A DNA stretch of 8,333 nucleotides from SAR324 cluster bacterium (GTDB lineage Bacteria > Bdellovibrionota > UBA2361 > JAAZON01), in NCBI GenBank assembly GCA_012797725.1, contig JAAZON010000255.1, forward strand, positions 1-8,333. Reading direction: 5' to 3'. The translations under genes were made by a program, and so were the position numbers. Of the stretch, positions 1 to 5,482 are shown in pieces. The notes under the pieces were generated by a model. That model saw nothing but the letters and a program-made list of their open reading frames with translations. It searched no databases and was not told the DNA's origin. Each line of letters begins with the position of its first letter. Positions within the stretch are counted from its first letter, which is position 1.

Positions 1-1074
1 ATAACCTTCGACCCCAGTTATTTGTCCGGCGAAAAAGAGCCCGGGAAACTGTCGCATTTCGAGACTTGGGCTCAAAAGTTTAGGGGATTGTATAAATGTA
101 TTTCTATGCACCGAGCCTAAGCGCACAAACTCTGCATTCTCTAGACCTGGAAGCTTTCTAAAGATTCTTCGCTGCTCTGCTTGTTTCATTCTTGTTTGCA
201 TTCCCACTAAATTCCACATACTTTGAGCTTTATCTTCAGCTCTAAGTTGCAAGACGGCATAGGGGCACTTCCCTGTTTTAGGGCACACAAGTCCTACAGG
301 CTTAAGAGGGCCATAACGAAGCACGTCCGTCCCTCTAATTGCCATGTCCTCTATTGGCATGCACCCTTCAAAGGGTTGAAGCTTTTCCAAGGAATCGCTT
401 TCTGCTTCAGAGTGTCCTTGGAATTTCTCGGCGCTAAGTACTGACGTCACAAAGGATTCATATTCGTCTTTATTAAGGGGGATGTTTAGATATTCATTGC
501 CATCACCTTTCCCATATCTAGACGCAAAGAAAAGTTTTGAATGATCGAGCGATTCATTGAGAACTATCGGACTTATTGCGTCAAAGAAGGCCAAGTTTTC
601 TGTACCAGTCAGGGTCTTTATCGCTTCCATTAATTCGGGACTCGTAAGGGGCCCACTTGCAATAATTAATGGCTGCTCTCTTGAGAAAACGGGGAGCTCC
701 GTAACTTCTTCAGTCCTCAAGTCGATTTGGGGATGAGATCTGATGGTGTCGTTAATAAATGAGCTAAAAAGCTCTCTATCGACTGCAAGGGCCCCACCGG
801 CAGGCACTCTGCACTCATCAGCAGCTCGCATTACCAGAGAATCAAGAAGTCTTAACTCTTCTTTTAAAAGTCCCACAGCATTACTTAAGGCTGCTCCTCT
901 TAAGGAGTTTGAGCAAACAAGTTCTGCAAGCTTCCCTGTTTTGTGAGCTTTTGTCGTGCGCTTTGGGCGCATTTCAAATAAGGCAACATTAAAGCCTCGC
1001 TTAGCTAATTGCCATGCAGCCTCTGAGCCAGCCAGGCCTCCGCCTATTATTATTGCTCTTTGTTTAAATATCAC
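1..1074 (-). CDS. trmFO: TrmFO, folate/FAD-dependent tRNA (uracil-54-C5)-methyltransferase (3' end outside window)
   Basis: The reverse strand reads without a stop from a GTG at 1074-1072 to the window edge, giving 358 residues. The family is usually about 435-470 residues, so roughly the last 80-110 are missing. TrmFO makes 5-methyluridine at position 54 of the tRNA T-loop, taking carbon from methylenetetrahydrofolate and using FAD and NAD(P)H. Seen here: the N-terminal FAD-binding motif [13 protein letters not shown] (about residues 8-20), ELVCSNS with Cys54, [17 protein letters not shown], the FEGCMPIE motif with Cys238, [14 protein letters not shown] and the near-terminal [12 protein letters not shown]. 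Cys54 and Cys238 match the two functional cysteines known for the family (Cys53 and Cys226 in Bacillus). No in-frame ATG lies between the upstream stop (1170-1168) and the FAD motif. GTG 1074 sits just before the Rossmann strand, with a GAAGGAAGCGAG purine stretch upstream, so it is the preferred start. The gene is transcribed away from the Tad-like cluster. Confidence 0.97.
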   Translation of the reverse strand, partial: MIFKQRAIIIGGGLAGSEAAWQLAKRGFNVALFEMRPKRTTKAHKTGKLAELVCSNSLRGAALSNAVGLLKEELRLLDSLVMRAADECRVPAGGALAVDRELFSSFINDTIRSHPQIDLRTEEVTELPVFSREQPLIIASGPLTSPELMEAIKTLTGTENLAFFDAISPIVLNESLDHSKLFFASRYGKGDGNEYLNIPLNKDEYESFVTSVLSAEKFQGHSEAESDSLEKLQPFEGCMPIEDMAIRGTDVLRYGPLKPVGLVCPKTGKCPYAVLQLRAEDKAQSMWNLVGMQTRMKQAEQRRIFRKLPGLENAEFVRLGSVHRNTFIQSPKLLSPSLEMRQFPGLFFAGQITGVEGY

Positions 1075-1215
1075 TATTTTGCTCGCTTCCTTCGGTGGCC
1101 TTAGTTTTCTTTTAAGATTGATATTCAAGCCAAGTCTTAGAAAAAGAGCAAGAGAATCAAAGGGTTCCTAGGTAAAATGGCAATGATCCATTAGCTCGGT
1201 GAGGGTTAATAGATA

Positions 1216-1332
1216 GAGGGCCAAGCTTCGGTTTGGCTTGACAAATCACATGACCCAGCAGACCTGTCCTACGAAGCAGCCGCAGGCGTGAAGGAGAAAG
1301 CAGGGCCCTCCATTGATTTCGCGGGCTTTTTT
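1216..1332 (+). ncRNA. Candidate structured small RNA with T-run terminator (unidentified)
   Basis: Seen directly: GAGGGCC at 1216-1222 is the perfect complement of GGCCCTC at 1304-1310, so the ends of a roughly 95-nt segment can pair. Further short helices can stack inside it: GCTT 1225-1228 with AAGC 1298-1301, TCAC 1246-1249 with GTGA 1288-1291, and CCTG 1263-1266 with CAGG 1283-1286. Competing with the terminal stem is a local hairpin, GCCAAGC-TTCG-GTTTGGC (1220-1237), capped by a C(TTCG)G tetraloop. GCCC 1305-1308 can pair with GGGC 1323-1326, immediately followed by six T (1327-1332), which would act as a weak terminator. The segment is richer in G and C than its flanks. It does not match a full SRP RNA, cobalamin riboswitch, 6S or tmRNA pattern, so identity and even existence remain inference. 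Confidence 0.3.
1323..1332 (+). terminator. Possible weak Rho-independent terminator 3' half (GGGC + T6)
   Basis: GGGC at 1323-1326 is followed by TTTTTT at 1327-1332. The matching arm GCCC lies at 1305-1308. The stem is only about 4 bp with a 14-nt loop, so it is weak on its own. It would end a rightward transcript before the Tad-like genes, consistent with a free-standing small RNA or a leader attenuator. Confidence 0.3.
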
Positions 1333-1469
1333 AGTAGTTACAGCGCATTTGCTGCAGGGGCTGAGGCTTTTTCTCTATGTGATAAGGCCGCAATTTGAGT
1401 TAAACTTGAAGTATATATGCAAAGTTAAGTTCTTAATGCTGACTAATAGATTTTTTTTGAGTTCTGTTT

Positions 1470-1474
1470 AGGGG
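1470..1474 (+). promoter_or_regulatory. Ribosome binding site of the first TadE-like gene
   Basis: AGGGG lies 5 bases before the GTG at 1480. It is the only good Shine-Dalgarno match nearby and supports GTG as the start although no ATG is available. Confidence 0.6.
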
Positions 1475-1479
1475 TTTTT

Positions 1480-2082
1480 GTGGTTAAGAGATTCCCTCTA
1501 CATCCAATTGGCGGTGCTGTATTGGTTGAGTTTGCGATAGTACTGCCACTCGTAATTCTTTTAGTGATGTTTCTTGTAAATATCGCATCCTTCATCTGGG
1601 AAATTGAAATATTAAATGACGCTGCTCGTTATGGTGCAAGAGCTGGGCAGCTTGCAGACTCGAATCAGGTGGCTGCTGCTAATACTGCAGCAAAGCAATA
1701 TATGGTTAATCATAAAAGCGATCTAATAACTACTTCAGGGAGTCGCTCGGATTGGGCGGGCTTTGCGCGTTGGAATGATCCAAATGCATCTACCAACCAA
1801 AGGACTCTTCTTATTCCTCCACCTACGCCTAATTGGCCGAATAAGGTTGATCTGAGCATAACAAGTCTTAATATGACTATTAGTACAAAAAGTAATCCGA
1901 CTTGTTTCTTTTGTATACAAAATATGGGGATGACTCTAGGATCGAACGTTTCAACCAATAATTTATTGTCGGCAGTTAAGTATGTAGATCCGAATCCTCC
2001 TGCAACTCCGACATCCACTCGTAAACCCACTAGTACGTTTACACCTACTCAACAACCAACTTCTCCTCCTTTTGAACCTTGA
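1480..2082 (+). CDS. TadE-like pseudopilin with Pro/Thr-rich C-terminal tail
   Basis: This is a 200-residue envelope protein, likely a minor pseudopilin of a Tad/Flp pilus or related secretion machine. The N-terminus has a short basic leader (VKRFPLHPIGG), then AVLVEFAIVLPL and a hydrophobic helix (about 13-38). Gly12 followed by Glu17 fits the prepilin peptidase rule, with cleavage after Gly and Glu at +5. The VEFAIVLPL core is typical of the TadE family. Residues after the helix (EIEILNDAARYGARAG) also match TadE/TadG-type proteins. A CFFC pair sits at 142-145, and residues 171-200 form a Pro/Thr/Ser-rich tail beginning PNPPATPTST. The start is GTG with AGGGG 5 bases upstream. The next gene begins within about 13 bases, indicating translational coupling. 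The family is assigned from the N-terminal pattern; the mature domain and tail are not characteristic of any protein I can name. Confidence 0.8.
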   Translation: MVKRFPLHPIGGAVLVEFAIVLPLVILLVMFLVNIASFIWEIEILNDAARYGARAGQLADSNQVAAANTAAKQYMVNHKSDLITTSGSRSDWAGFARWNDPNASTNQRTLLIPPPTPNWPNKVDLSITSLNMTISTKSNPTCFFCIQNMGMTLGSNVSTNNLLSAVKYVDPNPPATPTSTRKPTSTFTPTQQPTSPPFEP

Positions 2083-2084
2083 TT

Positions 2085-2089
2085 AAGGG
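2085..2089 (+). promoter_or_regulatory. Ribosome binding site deciding the start of the second TadE-like gene
   Basis: AAGGG directly abuts the ATG at 2090 (no spacer) but is 6 bases from the ATG at 2096. The second ATG is therefore the better start; choosing 2090 would add only two residues. Confidence 0.6.
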
Positions 2090-2095
2090 ATGCTC

Positions 2096-2716
2096 ATGAG
2101 ATTAATTTTTAAATTTGTGAAATTGAATAAAAAAAAGGAGACAGTTAAAACTTCCTCAGGTGCTGTGATGTTGGAGTTTCTTTTGGTGGTAGTGATACTC
2201 TTGTCTCTTCATTATGCAGCATGGACCTTGGGGATTTCTTTACTTCGTTATGCCATAATGGTCGATCGAGCTACTATGGCTTTGAGAAAAGCCTCCGTTA
2301 CTCCAACTTTATTCACTGGTGGAGGTCCAGTTACAAATTGCCAGGGTTTTATCAGACGAGTCTTGGGGGGTGACGGCTGTGTTCAGGGTTCTATTGCATA
2401 TGAGTTGGTGCATGGAGCAGGGACTATTGGTGATCCTGATGTGATCACCGTTGCAGCCGCCATGACAAGAGATCTTAGCCAGCCTGTTGTGGGTAGGCAA
2501 TGCAGACTTGACGTTGAACTCAAATGGGAGGTCCCATGTTTCTTTTGCCATTGGTTTAAAGGGGCAGGATGGGAGCATCTGAACACAATAAAAGCAAGAG
2601 CAAGTACTAATTTTGAAGATCCAGATTTTATTTATTGTCTTGGTGAGGGCTGTAGTACTTGTGCTGGAACAGAGCAAGAGCCTGCTACGAAGGTTGAAAC
2701 TCTGTGTGGAGGATAA
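2096..2716 (+). CDS. TadE/TadF-like pseudopilin with Cys-rich C-terminus
   Basis: This protein has 206 residues from the ATG at 2096 (208 from 2090; numbering below uses 2090). It has a long basic leader with KLNKKK, then SSG|AVMLEFLLVVVILL. Gly24 followed by Glu29 again satisfies the G|xxxxE prepilin rule, ahead of a hydrophobic helix to about residue 50. This places it in the TadE/TadF pseudopilin group, inserted in the inner membrane and processed by a TadV-type peptidase. Nine cysteines follow: 84, 97, 138, a CFFC pair (150, 153), then 183, 188, 191 and 206 in a Cys-rich end. In the periplasm these most likely form disulfides. The CFFC shared with the upstream gene product suggests the two are diverged paralogues. 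The third gene follows after 31 bases. A run of eight A (2129-2136) encodes part of the leader. Confidence 0.77.
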   Translation: MRLIFKFVKLNKKKETVKTSSGAVMLEFLLVVVILLSLHYAAWTLGISLLRYAIMVDRATMALRKASVTPTLFTGGGPVTNCQGFIRRVLGGDGCVQGSIAYELVHGAGTIGDPDVITVAAAMTRDLSQPVVGRQCRLDVELKWEVPCFFCHWFKGAGWEHLNTIKARASTNFEDPDFIYCLGEGCSTCAGTEQEPATKVETLCGG

Positions 2717-2747
2717 TTCGCGGTTGCGGATAAATTAGGGATTAGAT

Positions 2748-3692
2748 ATGAGAAACCGAGGTGTGGTTGTTATATTTGTTTTGCTAACATTAATCCCGCT
2801 TCTTGGGCTTATTGGCCTTCTTGTAGATGTTGGACGTTACTTTATTCTGTCAAGACAACTTCAAAATGCTGCAGACTCCACAGCTCTTGCAGGAGCCACT
2901 ATGCTTAGAAGCTGCAACCCTGCAAATACACTAACAGTGCCTCATAATATTAATTCATGTCCAAATGATCCGGCAAACGGTTGGTATGCTTCAAATGGCG
3001 GTTGGGTTGCAGTTAAGCCTTTGATCGCTGATGTGATTAGTAGCCAGCGGATATTTGAGGTTGATGTCTCAAATTTCTATTATCGGAGTTGGGATATGGG
3101 AAATGCTACCAAACTTGACTCTGAGCGCTGGAATAACGTTGGTTATGACGGTAGCGCTTCTGATATCACCGTCATTGTTAACAGGTGGCATGAATGCTAT
3201 AGCCCTGCCTCATGTGATCAGGGCCAGGGAATACGCTCAATCCAGGTTGATACCTTCGACTTCGGAAATCCTAGGCTGACCCCTGTTCAGGTCGCTGAGT
3301 GGGCCCCTTCAGATAAATTGCCTTCACATAACTGTGCCTATACCAAGTTTAGGGATGATAATGTGGGTGGTTACTGCACAGCCAATGCTGTGACTGTAAG
3401 CGTGAGGCACGAAAGAGGTTTAACTTTCTTTTTTGCACGCTTATTTATGCCTGGATTCGATGAGAGAATGCATTTGGAAAGAAACTCTACTGCTGTAATG
3501 CGTTACCCTTGGTGCCACGGGCTTCCTGACTGTCAGGAGACGAGAAGACTCGATCCAGATTACACTGGTAACTTGGCGAAGGCAATGTGCCCAGATCCTA
3601 ATTCTGGGGGAGTGATAAATACTTGGCCCAATCCCCCAGCCCTTCCGTGGCCAACACCGACAGCATCACTACAGCCAACACCGACGCCCTGA
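2748..3692 (+). CDS. TadG-like membrane-anchored pilus-associated protein with Pro/Thr-rich tail
   Basis: The 314-residue product begins MRNRGVVVIFVLLTLIPLLGLIGLLVDVGRYF and continues SRQLQNAADSTALAGA (about 35-50). This is the classic TadG-type N-terminus: an Arg-Gly turn, one transmembrane helix, an Asp-Val-Gly-Arg turn, then an LQNAADxxALAGA helix. It has no Glu at +5 after Gly5, so unlike its two neighbours it is probably an uncleaved N-terminal anchor. Proteobacterial TadG is often longer and carries a von Willebrand A domain; no MIDAS-like DxSxS motif was found, so this is a short form. Nine cysteines (56, 71, 150, 156, 196, 210, 256, 262, 281) suggest a disulfide-stabilised periplasmic domain. 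The C-terminus (about 295-314) is Pro/Thr-rich and begins PNPPA, like the tail of the first gene. AGGGA at 2737-2741 lies 6 bases before the ATG. Confidence 0.8.
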   Translation: MRNRGVVVIFVLLTLIPLLGLIGLLVDVGRYFILSRQLQNAADSTALAGATMLRSCNPANTLTVPHNINSCPNDPANGWYASNGGWVAVKPLIADVISSQRIFEVDVSNFYYRSWDMGNATKLDSERWNNVGYDGSASDITVIVNRWHECYSPASCDQGQGIRSIQVDTFDFGNPRLTPVQVAEWAPSDKLPSHNCAYTKFRDDNVGGYCTANAVTVSVRHERGLTFFFARLFMPGFDERMHLERNSTAVMRYPWCHGLPDCQETRRLDPDYTGNLAKAMCPDPNSGGVINTWPNPPALPWPTPTASLQPTPTP

Positions 3693-3710
3693 ATGTGACG
3701 GGGATTTTTT
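3687..3710 (+). terminator. Putative Rho-independent terminator of the Tad-like cluster
   Basis: CCCTG (3687-3691) can pair with CGGGG (3699-3703) around a 7-base loop, with one T-G wobble. An A and six T follow (3705-3710). The stem overlaps the TGA stop of the TadG-like gene. The stem is short, so efficiency is uncertain, but position and T-run fit an operon end facing a convergent gene. Confidence 0.45.
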
Positions 3711-3720
3711 CTATGGGGCT

Positions 3721-4101
3721 TTAGATTTTTTTGTCAAAGATGACATCCTTCAGGAATGCTTCCAATTTGGATGTTACAGAGACTACATTATCAAGAGGAT
3801 CTTCGGATGCGTTTGTCGGACGTTTTTGAAGCTCTCGCATGAAACCGAGTAGTTCTTGAAAGCGGTCGCGGGGGATTAGAAGCAGGTCTCTTTGGATTGT
3901 ATCGATCAGAAATTGTCTAGTCTCAATCACATCAGGGGAGTTTTTTTCAATTTCTTCTTTTGACACTAGCAATTCTCGAAGTCTAGAAACTATCTTTTCG
4001 ATCTCTTGAATTCGAGCAAGTGTTGGATCGTCCAAGTCGCAGCCAAAATTTCCCCTGAGCTTTACTAGTAAATCTCGATTGTTGTTGTCTATTGCGACCA
4101 T
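3721..4101 (-). CDS. Small hypothetical protein, predominantly helical, possible coiled coil
   Basis: I do not recognise this 126-residue protein. It is charged and leucine/isoleucine-rich with no signal peptide or membrane segment, so it is probably cytoplasmic. Residues about 26-54 (TLARIQEIEKIVSRLRELLV...EEIEKN) have the spacing of a coiled-coil helix. Residues 58-92 (VIETRQFLIDTIQRDLLLIP, RDRFQELLGFMREL) look like two further amphipathic helices, followed by a polar linker and a last helix. There is a single Cys (21) and no enzymatic motif. It stands alone on the minus strand, convergent with the Tad-like cluster and divergent from trxB. The ATG at 4101 has only a weak GGA upstream. The long open frame and protein-like composition support a real gene; function is unknown. 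Confidence 0.6.
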   Translation of the reverse strand: MVAIDNNNRDLLVKLRGNFGCDLDDPTLARIQEIEKIVSRLRELLVSKEEIEKNSPDVIETRQFLIDTIQRDLLLIPRDRFQELLGFMRELQKRPTNASEDPLDNVVSVTSKLEAFLKDVIFDKKI

Positions 4102-4266
4102 ATATAGAAATCCATCTTCAGGCTAATGATTACGCCAATCCTATTATTAAGATGCGAGTTTGCAGAAAAGGTCTTCAAAAACGTCCAATCTATTCTCGGC
4201 CGCATGAAATGCGCCCTTCCGGCTCTCTTTTAATTTCGGTTGACCGACTCAGAAGGACGGTTAGCG

Positions 4267-4320
4267 GAAGCAGTAAGGCAGACTCAGACAGCTGTTTGCA
4301 GTTAAGCAGACTGCAGGAAG
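4267..4320 (+). repeat. Dispersed 54-bp intergenic repeat, copy 1
   Basis: This segment aligns without gaps to 8191-8244, with 48 of 54 bases identical by hand count. The shared left part begins GAAGCAGTAAGGCAGACTC and the right part contains CAGTTAAGCAGACTGCAG; the differences cluster in the middle. Each copy holds two related 15-base units (here GCAGTAAGGCAGACT at 4270 and GCAGTTAAGCAGACT at 4298), each with an inverted AGT...ACT end. Both copies are intergenic and in the same orientation. Confidence 0.85.
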
Positions 4321-4359
4321 CGGGAATAAAAGGAAGCTAGCATTTCCCTGCTGCTTTTT
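4313..4359 (+). terminator. Possible hairpin terminator abutting repeat copy 1
   Basis: GCAGGAA (4313-4319) pairs with TTCCCTGC (4344-4351) with one bulged C, across a 24-base loop; an internal GGGAA/TTCCC pairing (4322-4326 with 4344-4348) competes. TGC and five T (4355-4359) follow. No obvious rightward gene precedes it, so it may belong to the repeat element or to trxB leader control. Confidence 0.25.
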
Positions 4360-4403
4360 CGTCCGCTTCCCTCTCCCCTGTAGAAACAGGCCTTTCCATC
4401 ATG

Positions 4404-4452
4404 AATCATTTGAAAGTACTTGAGAAGTCAAATGATTTCCTGTACTTTCGAA
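4404..4452 (+). promoter_or_regulatory. Two mutually exclusive inverted repeats in the trxB leader
   Basis: Stem A is AATCATTTGA (4404-4413) with TCAAATGATT (4428-4437), 10 perfect pairs around a 14-base loop. Stem B is TTTGAAAGTAC (4409-4419) with GTACTTTCGAA (4442-4452), 11 pairs including one wobble, around a 22-base loop. The left arms share 4409-4413, so only one can form at a time. The element ends 49 bases before the trxB start. It could be an RNA switch or a DNA operator; which of these is inference. Confidence 0.5.
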
Positions 4453-4501
4453 GACAACTCCTAGACCTTGTTTTTAGAAACTCTTCATATATGGAGATTA
4501 G

Positions 4502-5446
4502 ATGTCACAAGGAAATGAAAAAAGAAAAGTTACGATCATCGGCTCTGGGCCAGCAGCATTAACGGCTGCCATCTATTCTGCAAGAGCAGGACTTGCGCCT
4601 CTTGTCTTTCAAGGCCCACTTCCTGGTGGGCAGCTTACTACTACAACGGAAGTTGAGAATTTCCCTGGCTTTGTTGATGGCATCATGGGTCCAGATTTGA
4701 TGGAAAATATGGAGAAACAAGCCAGGCGCTTCGGGGCGAAACTCTTGATGGAGAGTGTTGAGAAGGTCGAACTAGAAATGCATCCCTTTTTAATTAAAAC
4801 CTCAAAAAGCAGCATTGAGTCCGAGACTCTCATTATCTCAACTGGCGCAAATCCAAAATATCTTGGACTTCCAAATGAAAAAGAACTCTTGGGTTATGGT
4901 CTCTCTACATGCGCTACATGTGATGGGGCGTTTTATCGAGATAAGATAATAATGGTAGTAGGGGGCGGAGACTCGGCCTGTGAAGAGGCGCTCTTTCTTA
5001 CTCGCTTTGGAAAAAAAGTATATCTTGTCCACAGACGTGACGAACTTAGAGCTTCAAAAATCATGCAGAAGAGAGTTCTTGCCCACGAAAAAATTGAGGT
5101 TCTTTGGAATCGTGTGCCGGTAGCCATAAATGGGGATAGGCTAAATGGGGTGAAGAGTGTGACACTTAAAGACACGCAGAGTGGGGTTGAAGAAAACATA
5201 GAAACAAGGGCCATATTTTATGCAATTGGCCACACACCAAATTCGGAACTTTTTAAGGATTATCTGGATCTTGACTCCCAAGGCTATATAATTACGGCTC
5301 CAGATTCGACTGCTACAAAGATCCCTGGTGTCTTTGCGTGTGGCGATGTTCGGGATCGTGTTTATCGCCAGGCGATAACGGCCGCTGCTTCTGGATGTAT
5401 GGCAGCAATTGAGGCTGAAAGGTGGCTTGAGATTGAGGAAGATTAA
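4502..5446 (+). CDS. trxB: Thioredoxin-disulfide reductase (NADPH)
   Basis: This cytoplasmic flavoenzyme passes electrons from NADPH through FAD and a redox disulfide to thioredoxin. Its 314 residues are the normal length for low-molecular-weight bacterial TrxB. Motifs in order: FAD-binding TIIGSGPAALTAAIYSARAG (11-30), GPLPGGQLTTTTEVENFPGF (38-57), ISTGA (112-116), the catalytic CATC (137-140) within STCATCDGAFYR, the NADPH-binding GGGDSACEEA (154-163), HRRDELRAS (177-185, where the HRR and Arg183 contact the 2'-phosphate), YAIGHTPN (240-247) and the C-terminal FAD motif GVFACGDVRDRVYRQAITAA (276-295). All key residues are present. GGAG at 4493-4496 lies 5 bases before the ATG. A permease gene follows 36 bases after the stop, so co-transcription is likely. 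A leader with competing hairpins precedes it. Confidence 0.97.
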   Translation: MSQGNEKRKVTIIGSGPAALTAAIYSARAGLAPLVFQGPLPGGQLTTTTEVENFPGFVDGIMGPDLMENMEKQARRFGAKLLMESVEKVELEMHPFLIKTSKSSIESETLIISTGANPKYLGLPNEKELLGYGLSTCATCDGAFYRDKIIMVVGGGDSACEEALFLTRFGKKVYLVHRRDELRASKIMQKRVLAHEKIEVLWNRVPVAINGDRLNGVKSVTLKDTQSGVEENIETRAIFYAIGHTPNSELFKDYLDLDSQGYIITAPDSTATKIPGVFACGDVRDRVYRQAITAAASGCMAAIEAERWLEIEED

Positions 5447-5482
5447 AGGCTCCCCTGGCCCTATCTTAAATGAGTGCAGTGA

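Larger units (their letters stand above)
1075..1479. other. Divergent intergenic region between trmFO and the Tad-like cluster
   Basis: This 405-base gap separates divergently transcribed genes and must hold promoters for both. No convincing sigma-70 pair could be assigned; TATATA-rich sequence at 1412-1418 and an A/T-rich stretch at 1441-1460 are the only hints before the Tad-like genes. The middle part (about 1216-1332) is GC-richer, has internal complementarity and ends in a T-run, and is listed separately as a candidate small RNA. No credible protein-coding frame was seen. Confidence 0.6.
4102..4501. other. Intergenic region with repeat copy and trxB leader
   Basis: This 400-base gap lies between the divergent small gene and trxB. 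It holds a 54-bp dispersed repeat (4267-4320), a hairpin with T-run directly after it (4313-4359), a 5-bp hairpin CCTGT-AGAA-ACAGG (4377-4390), and two overlapping inverted repeats (4404-4452). An open frame of 82 codons crosses part of it (4092-4340), but it has unconvincing composition and runs through the repeat, so it is not called. No clear sigma-70 promoter could be assigned on either strand. Confidence 0.6.

Noticed and set aside
223..1171. Plus-strand open frames opposite trmFO (223-444, 743-946, 956-1171)
   Set aside because: They lie wholly or largely antisense to a confidently identified trmFO and show no protein-like features.
1250..1280. Cobalamin riboswitch suggested by a B12-box-like stretch
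   Set aside because: ACCCAGCAGACCTGTCC matches much of the B12 box, but the conserved core that should precede it (GGTGAAAATC and the CCCGC-ACTGT type block) is absent, and the downstream genes have no cobalamin link.
1255..1290. Bacterial SRP (4.5S) RNA suggested by GAAGCAGCC
   Set aside because: The 3' strand of domain IV looks similar, but the GGAA tetraloop and the 5' CAGG side of the symmetric loop are missing, so the conserved hairpin cannot be drawn.
1395..1418. Promoter TTGAGT plus TATATA before the Tad-like genes
   Set aside because: The two hexamers are only 11 bases apart, too close for a sigma-70 promoter, and no alternative -35 at the right distance was found.
2748..2800. Prepilin cleavage site in the TadG-like protein
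   Set aside because: Gly5 is followed by VVVIF with no Glu at +5, so the peptidase motif seen in the two upstream proteins is not met.
4092..4340. 82-codon plus-strand open frame
   Set aside because: It starts inside the divergent small gene, has no ribosome binding site, runs through the 54-bp repeat and has a random-looking composition.
4377..4390. CCTGT-AGAA-ACAGG hairpin as a terminator
   Set aside because: The stem is only 5 bp and no T-run follows on either strand.
4410..4438. Sigma-70 promoter with TTGAAA at -35 upstream of trxB
   Set aside because: The hexamer 17 bases downstream (TGATTT) matches the -10 consensus at only two positions, and the bases are already explained by the inverted repeats.
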